Positions 58,021-64,000 of a stretch of 64,000 nucleotides of DNA are shown one piece after another (position 1 is the stretch's first letter; the number at the start of each line of letters is the position of its first letter). The notes below the pieces were generated by a model. It was not told where the DNA came from and made no database searches. It saw only the letters and a program-made list of their open reading frames with translations. Source of the stretch: Jiangella mangrovi (GTDB lineage: Bacteria; Actinomycetota; Actinomycetes; Jiangellales; Jiangellaceae); contig NZ_JACHMM010000001.1 of NCBI RefSeq assembly GCF_014204975.1, positions 5,022,001 through 5,086,000 on the forward strand. Reading direction: 5' to 3'. Made by a program: the position numbers and the translations under genes.

Positions 58021-60806
58021 GGCCTGCCCGTCGCCCGCGTCATCCCCAGCTCGCACGTGCGGTTGCAGGAGGCGTACTGGTCGGCCTCCCCGGCGGCGGC
58101 GACGGTGCCGGCTTCGGCCTCCGTGGCGGCGCGGGTGAGCTCGGGGTGCAGCAGTCCGCGGTCGCCGGCGAAGCCGCAGCAGCCCCAGTTCGAGGGCACG
58201 ACGGCCTCGCGCGCGACGGCGCTGCCCAGCGCCACGAGGTCGTCGACCTCACCGAGGTGGACGCTGGCGCACGTCGGGTGCAGCACCAGCCGATCGATCA
58301 GCCGGTCCGGAGCCACCGGCCCGAGCCGCGGCAGCACCTCCGCCCGCACGAACGAGACCACGTCCACCACGCGCACCCGCGCCCACCGTTCCGCGTCCGG
58401 CGACGGCAGGAGCGACGCCAGCCCGGCCAGTCCGTGCGAGCAGGACGAGGCGTCGGCGACGACCGGCAGCGAGCCGCCGGCGGTCAGCGGCCAGAGCGCG
58501 TCGAACACCTGCTGCGCCATGACCGCCGCGCCTGCCTTCAGCCCTTTCGACGACCACGGGGTGCCGCAGCACAGCGACGGCGTCCGGGCGGCGATGGCCA
58601 CCGCCACGCCGGCCCGCTTCGCCAACGCCAGGAACGCCGCGGTCGCGCCCTCGCCGTCGCCCTCGGGCGCGAACAGCGCCCCGATGCAGGCCGGGAAGAA
58701 CACCACCTCGGCCGCCGACGACGGGCCGGCGCCCACGGACACCGACGGTCGGGGCCGGCCCGGCCCCGGCAGCCCACCGTCCGCCGACGGGATCCACTCC
58801 GTCCCCAGCACGGCCCTGGCCAGCGACGACGCCCCGGACACCACGGAGTCGGGCAGCGCCGAGGCGACCCGAAGCCCGGCCCGCGCCGCACCCACGCCGA
58901 CACCCCAGTGCCGAGCGGCGACGGAGCCGGCCTTCTGCGCCACCGGCCCCAACCCGTCGGCCCGCCGGGCCTTCATCGCCTGCCCGGTGTCGATCTTCAC
59001 GGGGCACGCGGTGACGCAGAGCGAGTCCGCCGCGCAGGTCTGCACGGCGAGGTACTCGTACTCCTTCTCCAGCTCCGCGCGCACCGCGGGCGGCGCCACC
59101 GCGATCTCGCGCAGCAGCGCGATCCGCTGTCGCGGCGTCGTCGTGACCCCGCGCGACGGGCACACCGGCTCGCAGTAGCCGCAGTCGACACAGGTGTCGA
59201 GCGCGGGGTCGACCGGCGGCACGGTCTTGAGGTGGCGCAGGTGCGCCTGCGAGTCCTCGTCGAGCACGACCCCGGGCGCCAGCACGCCGCGCGGGTCGCA
59301 CAGCGCCTTCACCTCGCGCATGACGGCGTACAGCTCCTCGCCGTACTGCCGGCGGACGTACGGCGCCATGATGCGCCCGGTGCCGTGCTCGGCCTTGAGC
59401 GAGCCGTCGGCGCCGAGTACGAGGTCGACGAGGTCCTCGGTGAAGGCGGCGTAGGCGTCCAGCTCGCGCGGGTCGTCGAGCCGCGGCGTGATCATGAAGT
59501 GCAGGTTCGCGTCGCGCGCGTGCCCGAAGATGACGGCGTCGCCGTAGGCGTACCGGTCGAACAGCGTCTGCAGGTCGCGCACGGCCGGCCCCAGGGACGC
59601 AGCCGGCACGACGATGTCCTCGAGCAGCGCCGTCGTCCCCTGCGGCCTGGCACCGGCCACCGTCGCGTACAGGTCCTTGCGCACGTGCCAGGCGGCGGCC
59701 CGCTCGCCCGCGTCGGAGGACAGGCCGCCCGGCACGCTGAGCGGCAGCCGGTCGACGACGGCGCCGACGCCGGCCGCCATCGCCGCCAGCTCCACATCGG
59801 ACGCCGCCGCCACCTCGACCAGCAGCGCCGTGTGCTGCTCGATGCGCAGCGACCGGATGACCGCGGGCGCACCCGGGTCGGCGGCGGCCACCCGCAGCGA
59901 CGTCGCGTCCATCAGCTCGACGGCGACCGCTCCGGCCCCGACCAGCGCGGGCAGCGCGTCGACGGCGGCGTCGATGCCGTCGAACACCAGCAGTGCCGTC
60001 GCGACGTGCGGCAGCACCGGCAGCGTGTCGAACGTCGCCGACGCGACGAACGCCAGCGTCCCCTCGGACCCGACCACCAGGTGGGCCAGGATGTCGGCCG
60101 GGGTGTCGTGGTCGAGGAAGGCGTTGAGGCCGTAGCCCATGGTGTTCTTCATCGAGAACTGGTGCTCGATGCGCCCGCGCAGCACGGTGTCGGCACGCAG
60201 CCGGTCACGCAACCGCGCCAGTCCCGCGTGCAGCGCCGGTTCCAGCGCCGCCAGGCGCCCGTCGGCCTCGGGCGCTGCGGTGTCGAGGTAGGTCCCGCTG
60301 GGCAGCACCAGCTCGAGCCCGGCCAGCGTGCGGTACGCCGTCGCCGTCGTCGAGCTGGTCATGCCGGAGGAGTTGTTCGCGACCACGCCGCCCACCGTGC
60401 AGGCGGCCTCGCTGGCCGGGTCGGGCCCGAGCCGGCGGCGATACGGCGCCAGCGCGGCGTTGACCCGGCGCACGACGGCGCCCGGCTCGGCCCGCACCCG
60501 CGCGCCGTCGTCGAGCACCGTCACGCCACCGAAGTGCCGGCGGGTGTCGACGAGGACGGCGTCGGTGCCGGCCTGCCCGGACAGGCTGGTCCCGCCCGAG
60601 CGGAACGTCAGCGGCACACCGTCGCGGTGCGCGGTCGCGAGCAGCGCGGCCACCTCGGGCACGGACGACGGCGTCACCACCGCGGCCGGCGTGAGCAGAT
60701 AGTGCGAGGCGTCGTGGGCCATCCGCGCTCGGTCGGCGATGCGCTCGCTGACCTGGGCGGATCCCACCGCGGCACGCAGTGCGTCGAGGTCGATGACGGA
60801 GGTCAC
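57957..60806 (-). CDS. FAD/Fe-S dehydrogenase fusion (GlcD-GlcF/D-lactate dehydrogenase type)
   Basis: This 949-residue fusion oxidises a 2-hydroxyacid such as glycolate or D-lactate and passes electrons to the respiratory chain. The N-terminal VAO-type FAD domain shows GGTSLSGQAG (near residue 83) and CTVGGVVANNSSGM. The FAD C-terminal domain ends EHGTGRIMAPYVRRQYG. Two ferredoxin motifs follow: CVDCGYCEPVCP near residue 540 and CAADSLCVTACP near 592. Two CCG-type motifs close it: LCCGTPWSSKG near 747 and WGCCGFAGDRG near 877. The GTG at 60804-60806 fits the start of homology. It is divergent from the RuBisCO-like protein, with a GntR-type operator between them. Confidence 0.92.
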   Translation of the reverse strand: MTSVIDLDALRAAVGSAQVSERIADRARMAHDASHYLLTPAAVVTPSSVPEVAALLATAHRDGVPLTFRSGGTSLSGQAGTDAVLVDTRRHFGGVTVLDDGARVRAEPGAVVRRVNAALAPYRRRLGPDPASEAACTVGGVVANNSSGMTSSTTATAYRTLAGLELVLPSGTYLDTAAPEADGRLAALEPALHAGLARLRDRLRADTVLRGRIEHQFSMKNTMGYGLNAFLDHDTPADILAHLVVGSEGTLAFVASATFDTLPVLPHVATALLVFDGIDAAVDALPALVGAGAVAVELMDATSLRVAAADPGAPAVIRSLRIEQHTALLVEVAAASDVELAAMAAGVGAVVDRLPLSVPGGLSSDAGERAAAWHVRKDLYATVAGARPQGTTALLEDIVVPAASLGPAVRDLQTLFDRYAYGDAVIFGHARDANLHFMITPRLDDPRELDAYAAFTEDLVDLVLGADGSLKAEHGTGRIMAPYVRRQYGEELYAVMREVKALCDPRGVLAPGVVLDEDSQAHLRHLKTVPPVDPALDTCVDCGYCEPVCPSRGVTTTPRQRIALLREIAVAPPAVRAELEKEYEYLAVQTCAADSLCVTACPVKIDTGQAMKARRADGLGPVAQKAGSVAARHWGVGVGAARAGLRVASALPDSVVSGASSLARAVLGTEWIPSADGGLPGPGRPRPSVSVGAGPSSAAEVVFFPACIGALFAPEGDGEGATAAFLALAKRAGVAVAIAARTPSLCCGTPWSSKGLKAGAAVMAQQVFDALWPLTAGGSLPVVADASSCSHGLAGLASLLPSPDAERWARVRVVDVVSFVRAEVLPRLGPVAPDRLIDRLVLHPTCASVHLGEVDDLVALGSAVAREAVVPSNWGCCGFAGDRGLLHPELTRAATEAEAGTVAAAGEADQYASCNRTCELGMTRATGRPYRHVLELLEEATRPKRNSGK

Positions 60807-60825
60807 GAGAGCGAACCTACTCCTA

Positions 60826-60866
60826 TGGTCTGACCACTTGCGCGAGCCCTGGCCCGACTGTATGGT
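60826..60866. promoter_or_regulatory. GntR-type operator and promoter for the RuBisCO-like gene
   Basis: TGGTCTGACCA (60826-60836) is a perfect palindrome of the TGGT-n-ACCA kind bound by FadR/LldR/PdhR-class GntR regulators. TTGCGC (60838-60843) and TATGGT (60861-60866), 17 bases apart, form a promoter toward the RuBisCO-like gene; the -10 box overlaps another TGGTC half site. The regulator is not encoded next to it. Confidence 0.65.
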
Positions 60867-60878
60867 CACTGCACGAAC

Positions 60879-60892
60879 ATGCGCTTGCGCAT
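60879..60892. promoter_or_regulatory. Short palindrome in the 5' leader of the RuBisCO-like gene
   Basis: ATGCGC and GCGCAT flank TT, giving a perfect 6+2+6 palindrome just after the expected transcription start. It could be a second operator or a leader hairpin. Confidence 0.4.
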
Positions 60893-60929
60893 AGATATGC
60901 ACCATCTGAGATGTGCCAATGGAGGCAGC

Positions 60930-62189
60930 GTGACGGTGAACGTCCTGGCGACGTACGAGATCGCGACCGCGCTCCCCCTGGAGAAGGCGGCCGCCGTCAT
61001 CGCCGGCGAGCAGTCCAGCGGCACGTTCGTCGCCGTGGCGCGCGAGACCGGTGAGCTGAAGGCCCGGCACGCCGCCACCGTCCGGTCCATCGAGGAGCTG
61101 CCGCTCAGCGGCCGCCCGCCGCTCCCCGGCGCCGTCGGCGACTGGTCCGCGGCCCGCCGCTCCCGCATCGTCGTCGAGTTCCCGGTCGTCAACTTCGGCC
61201 CGTCGGTGCCCAACCTGCTCGCCGCCGTCGCCGGCAACCTGTTCGAGCTGCGCGAGCTGGGCGAGCTGCGGCTGGTCGACCTCGACGTCCCCGACGTCTT
61301 CGGCTCCGTCTACGCCGGCCCGGCCTTCGGTGTCGACGGCACCAAGCGGCTCGTCGGCAAGAGCGGCGACCGGGGTCCGCTCATCGGCACCATCGTCAAG
61401 CCGAGCATCGGCCTCGGCCCCGAGGAACTGGCCGAGCTGGTCGAGGAGCTGGCGCTGGCCGGCATCGACTTCATCAAGGACGATGAGCTGCAGGGCAACC
61501 CGCCGGGGTTCCCGCTGGCCGAGCGGGTCAGCGTCGTCATGGACGTGCTCAAGCGCACCGCCGACCGCACCGGCGTCATGCCGATGTACGCGTTCAACAT
61601 CACCGACGACATCTCGAACCTCGCCCGCAACCACGACCTCGTCCGGGCCGCGGGCGGTAGCTGCGTCATGATCGTCATCAACTCCGTCGGCTTCGCCGGG
61701 GTGCAGTACCTGCGCGAGCGGTCCGAGCTGCCCATCCACGGGCACCGGGCGATGTTCGGCGCGTTCGCCCGGTCGCCGCAGCTGGGCATCGCGTTCCGAG
61801 TGTTCCAGAAGCTGGCCCGCCTCGTCGGCGTCGACCACCTGCACACCAACGGCATCGCGAACAAGTTCTACGAGACCGACGACGAGGTCGTCGCGTCCAT
61901 CACCGACGTGCGCGCCCCACTGCTCGGCGGCTACCACGTCGTGCCGGTGCTCTCGTCGGGCCAGACGCCGGCCATCGCCGACGTCACGTACGCGCGGGTC
62001 GGCGACCCCGGCGACCTGCTGGTGCTGGCCGGCGGCGGCATCCACGCGCACCCGGGCGGCTCCGGCGCCGGGGTCACGGCCATGCGCGACGCGTGGGACG
62101 CCGCGGTCACCGGCGAGGCGCTGGCCGACCGGGCCGAGCGCTCCCCCGCGCTGGCGGCGTCGCTCGCCCAGTTCGGGGCGAGGCCATGA
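60930..62189 (+). CDS. RuBisCO-like protein (form IV; 3-oxo-isoapionate-4-phosphate-enzyme-like)
   Basis: This 419-residue protein has the RuBisCO large-subunit fold. Residues corresponding to the carbamylated Lys and metal ligands are kept in DFIKDDE (Lys183, Asp185, Glu186). The KPK motif reads VKPSIG, losing its second Lys, HGHRAM replaces HIHRAM, and the phosphate loop reads LAGGGIHAHPGGSGAG. Loop 6 differs from true RuBisCO, so CO2 fixation is unlikely. RuBisCO-like proteins beside a DUF1537 kinase include the characterised 3-oxo-isoapionate-4-phosphate decarboxylase and transcarboxylase/hydrolase (OiaX, OiaT) of D-apiose catabolism. Which reaction applies cannot be decided here. The GTG follows GGAGG; the stop overlaps the kinase start. 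Confidence 0.88.
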   Translation: MTVNVLATYEIATALPLEKAAAVIAGEQSSGTFVAVARETGELKARHAATVRSIEELPLSGRPPLPGAVGDWSAARRSRIVVEFPVVNFGPSVPNLLAAVAGNLFELRELGELRLVDLDVPDVFGSVYAGPAFGVDGTKRLVGKSGDRGPLIGTIVKPSIGLGPEELAELVEELALAGIDFIKDDELQGNPPGFPLAERVSVVMDVLKRTADRTGVMPMYAFNITDDISNLARNHDLVRAAGGSCVMIVINSVGFAGVQYLRERSELPIHGHRAMFGAFARSPQLGIAFRVFQKLARLVGVDHLHTNGIANKFYETDDEVVASITDVRAPLLGGYHVVPVLSSGQTPAIADVTYARVGDPGDLLVLAGGGIHAHPGGSGAGVTAMRDAWDAAVTGEALADRAERSPALAASLAQFGARP

Positions 62190-63433
62190 CCGCGGCCGGC
62201 TTCTACGGCGACGACTTCACCGGCTCTGTCGACGCGCTGGTCCAGTTCCGCCGGGCCGGGTGCGACGGCGTCCTGGTGACCTCGGCCGACGGCGTGAAAG
62301 GCGCGCTGGGCGGGGACCCGGACGTGGTGGGCATCGCAGGTGTCGCGCGGTCTCTGCCGACGGCTGAGCTGGAGGCCGAGGTGCGGCCCGCGCTCGTGCT
62401 GCTGCGCGACCTGCGCGTCCCGGTCGTGCAGTACAAGGCCTGCTCGACGGCGGACTCCTCGCCGTCCGTGGGGAGCCTGGGCCGGGTCCTCGAGATCGCC
62501 CGCGACGTGTTCGGCCCGGCGACCGTCCCGGCGCTGTTCGCCCAGCCCGACTTCGGCCGCTACACCGTCTTCGGCCACCACTTCGCCCGCGACGGCGAGC
62601 GGGTATACCGGCTGGACCGGCAGCCGACCATGTCGACCCATCCGGTGACGCCGATGACGGAGTCCGACCTCGCCCGGCACCTCGGCGCGCAGACGGCGCT
62701 GCCGGTCGGGTCGCTGCCCTGGACCGCGTACGAGGCCGGAGCGGACGCCGTCGCCCGCTTCTGGCAGGAGAGCGACGATGCCGCCGTCGTCTGCGACGGG
62801 TTCACCGACGAGCATCTCGAGCTGATCGGCCGGGCCGTCCTCGCGGGCGACTCCCCGTTCGTGCTCGGCGCCGGCGGACTGAGCCTCGGCATCGGCCGGG
62901 CGCTCGGCCGCGCGGCCACGCCCCCACCCACGAGCACGACGCCGTCGCCCGGTCCCACGCTGGTGCTGAGCGGCAGCGGCTCGCCGCGCACGGCCGCGCA
63001 GGTGGTGGCGGCCGAGCGGGCCGGCTGGACGACCGTCCACCTGCTCACGCCCGGCGCCGTCGACGAGGCCGTCGCCCTGCACGCCGCCGGAGACGACGTC
63101 GTCGTGCACACCACCCGGCCCGCGACGCCCGGCACGGGAACGGCCACCAGCAGCGAGATCGAGGAGCGGCTGGCCCGCATCGGCGCCGCCTGCCTGGCCC
63201 GCGACCCGCGCACCCGGCTGATCGTCTGCGGCGGCGACACCTCCGGCAACGTGCTGCGCCGGCTCGGCGCCGACTCCCTGGCGGTCGCCGCGCTGCCCTG
63301 GGGCAACGTCGCCCTCTGCCACGCGAGCGGAGCCCCGTTCGACCGGCCCGTCGAGGTCGTCCTCAAGGGCGGCCAGCAGGGCCACGACGACCTGTTCGAC
63401 GACGTCCGCACCGCCCGGCCCCGACGACTCTGA
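62186..63433 (+). CDS. Four-carbon acid sugar kinase family (DUF1537), 3-oxo-isoapionate-kinase-like
   Basis: A 415-residue kinase with the N-terminal substrate domain (GFYGDDFTGSVDALVQFRRAG; YKACSTADSSPSVGSLGRVLE; PDFGRYTVFGHHFARDG). The C-terminal nucleotide-binding domain shows LVLSGSGSPRTAAQV, LIVCGGDTSGNVLRRLG and VLKGGQQGHDDLF. The family phosphorylates acid sugars such as 3-oxo-tetronate, threonate or 3-oxo-isoapionate. Direct coupling (ATGA) to a RuBisCO-like protein argues for the OiaK-like role of making its phosphorylated substrate. It is followed nine bases later by the GH127 gene. Confidence 0.9.
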   Translation: MTAAGFYGDDFTGSVDALVQFRRAGCDGVLVTSADGVKGALGGDPDVVGIAGVARSLPTAELEAEVRPALVLLRDLRVPVVQYKACSTADSSPSVGSLGRVLEIARDVFGPATVPALFAQPDFGRYTVFGHHFARDGERVYRLDRQPTMSTHPVTPMTESDLARHLGAQTALPVGSLPWTAYEAGADAVARFWQESDDAAVVCDGFTDEHLELIGRAVLAGDSPFVLGAGGLSLGIGRALGRAATPPPTSTTPSPGPTLVLSGSGSPRTAAQVVAAERAGWTTVHLLTPGAVDEAVALHAAGDDVVVHTTRPATPGTGTATSSEIEERLARIGAACLARDPRTRLIVCGGDTSGNVLRRLGADSLAVAALPWGNVALCHASGAPFDRPVEVVLKGGQQGHDDLFDDVRTARPRRL

Positions 63434-63442
63434 AGGACACGG

Positions 63443-64000
63443 ATGCTCACCGACACCAGCAGCAGTCCCTTCGCGACGATGACCTCGCTCCGGCCGCGGT
63501 CGGCGGCGATCACCGGCGGCGGCCCGCTCGCCCGGCTGCGCGACCAGGCGCTCGCCGTCACGATCCCGACCATGGGCGAGATCATGTTCGACGCGGACAT
63601 CGCCCACGCCTACGAGAACTTCCTCGTGGCCGCGGGCGAGGTCGAGGGCACGCACGTCGGCCCGCCGTTCATGGACGGCGACCTCTACAAGTGGCTCGAG
63701 GCGGCGGTCGTGGTCGACGGCGAGGCCGGCGGCGAGTCGCCGTTCTCGGACTGGATCCGCCGGGCCGCGAAGGCGATCGCCGCCGCCCAGCAGGACGACG
63801 GCTACGTCCATACGAAGACCACGATCTCCGAGCGCACCGGCGGCGACCTGCGCCCGCTGCAGCGGCGGATGGACTTCGAGACCTACAACTTCGGCCACCT
63901 CATGACGCTGGCCTGCGTCCACCACCGGATGACCGGCGACGACGCCTACCTGACGCTGGCGACCAACGTGGCCGGCTACCTGCGCTCGGTGCTCGACGCC
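63443..64000 (+). CDS. Glycoside hydrolase family 127 (beta-L-arabinofuranosidase, DUF1680), 5' part
   Basis: The first 186 codons are in the window and the frame runs off the edge. Recognisable blocks are AHAYENFLVAAGEVEG, PFMDGDLYKWLEAAVVV, DWIRRAAKAIAAAQQDDGYVHTKTTI and YNFGHLMTLACVHHRMTGDDAYL, the alpha/alpha-barrel start of DUF1680/GH127 proteins. These enzymes release L-arabinofuranose from plant glycans; the catalytic Cys/Glu cluster lies beyond the edge. AAGGACACGG precedes the ATG. It sits in the same run as the RuBisCO-like protein and kinase, linking them to plant-polysaccharide use. Confidence 0.87.
   Translation, partial: MLTDTSSSPFATMTSLRPRSAAITGGGPLARLRDQALAVTIPTMGEIMFDADIAHAYENFLVAAGEVEGTHVGPPFMDGDLYKWLEAAVVVDGEAGGESPFSDWIRRAAKAIAAAQQDDGYVHTKTTISERTGGDLRPLQRRMDFETYNFGHLMTLACVHHRMTGDDAYLTLATNVAGYLRSVLDA

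Noticed and set aside
57858-60833. Very long plus-strand reading frame (over 900 codons) opposite the FAD/Fe-S dehydrogenase gene.
   Set aside because: It is antisense to a gene with complete FAD, ferredoxin and CCG motifs. Its translation is Arg/Gly/His/Gln-rich without domains, as expected from third-position GC bias.
60930-62189. True RuBisCO carrying out CO2 fixation.
   Set aside because: The second Lys of KPK is replaced by Ser, loop 6 is unlike that of RuBisCO, and no small subunit or phosphoribulokinase gene is present. A form IV RuBisCO-like role is better supported.
1-64000. Search for tRNA, rRNA, integrase, transposase, phage, toxin-antitoxin or secondary-metabolite core genes.
   Set aside because: None could be recognised on either strand. 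The gene content is catabolic, transport and regulatory, with uniform composition and no attachment-site-like direct repeats noticed.

Overview
The window is very GC-rich DNA, densely packed with short gene gaps, ATGA and GTGA stop/start overlaps, many GTG starts and lipoprotein-type solute-binding proteins. Carbohydrate importers lack their own ATPase, and IdeR-type iron control and F420/flavin enzymes are present. This points to a free-living, saprophytic, high-GC actinomycete (Actinomycetota). A finer placement cannot be supported from the sequence. No rRNA, tRNA, CRISPR array, transposase or phage gene was seen; this looks like chromosomal catabolic and transport territory.

Layout. (1) 1-7950, minus strand: an SRPBCC protein, a KstD/fumarate-reductase-type flavoprotein, an aldehyde dehydrogenase and a peptide-type ABC importer (two permeases, two ATPases, the last cut by the window edge), preceded by an alpha/beta hydrolase that is divergent from a TetR regulator. 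(2) 8.7-9.4 kb: a long dispersed hairpin and two tiny membrane proteins. (3) 9.35-26.9 kb: a LacI-controlled sugar locus. It holds an aldo/keto reductase, a GH78 alpha-L-rhamnosidase, an unknown TIM-barrel-like hydrolase, two mirror-image CUT1 sugar importers, an NAD-epimerase/dehydrogenase, an SMP-30 lactonase, the LacI regulator, a D-apionate-oxidoisomerase-like enzyme, an amidohydrolase and a 2-hydroxyacid dehydrogenase. LacI-type operators sit on at least four promoters. (4) 26.9-39.5 kb: a carboxylate catabolic block with a complete tripartite tricarboxylate (TctC/TctB/TctA) transporter, a TcuA-like flavoprotein, a Zn-alcohol dehydrogenase, an FAH-family enzyme, a luciferase-like oxidoreductase, a second 2-hydroxyacid dehydrogenase, an M24 enzyme, an ACMSD-type amidohydrolase and a GntR regulator. 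(5) 39.5-42.5 kb: a methionine-type ABC importer preceded by a candidate Met/Cys-rich leader peptide. (6) 42.5-43.6 kb: a cytochrome b561 gene broken by a single stop codon, and a DUF3291 protein. (7) 43.7-52.9 kb: a complete five-gene nickel/peptide/metallophore ABC importer, a ferric-reductase-like membrane protein, a siderophore-interacting protein and a siderophore-binding lipoprotein with an iron box. (8) 53.3-58.0 kb: nested hairpins, an XRE/MmyB regulator divergent from an SDR, and a TetR regulator divergent from DUF1905, hydrolase and metallo-beta-lactamase genes. (9) 58-64 kb: a fused FAD/Fe-S glycolate-oxidase-type dehydrogenase divergent from a RuBisCO-like protein, a DUF1537 acid-sugar kinase and a truncated GH127 beta-L-arabinofuranosidase.

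How it fits together. Regions 3 and 9 read as plant cell-wall (pectin/rhamnogalacturonan or apiose-containing glycan) utilisation. Glycosidases release sugars, CUT1 systems import them using an ATPase encoded elsewhere, and a dehydrogenase, lactonase and oxidoisomerase could convert an aldose to a 3-oxo acid. The kinase/RuBisCO-like pair matches the last steps of the known apionate pathways. If the RuBisCO-like protein is the transcarboxylase/hydrolase type, it would release glycolate, and the divergent flavoprotein could oxidise it. This assembly is an inference; the individual families are well supported by motifs.
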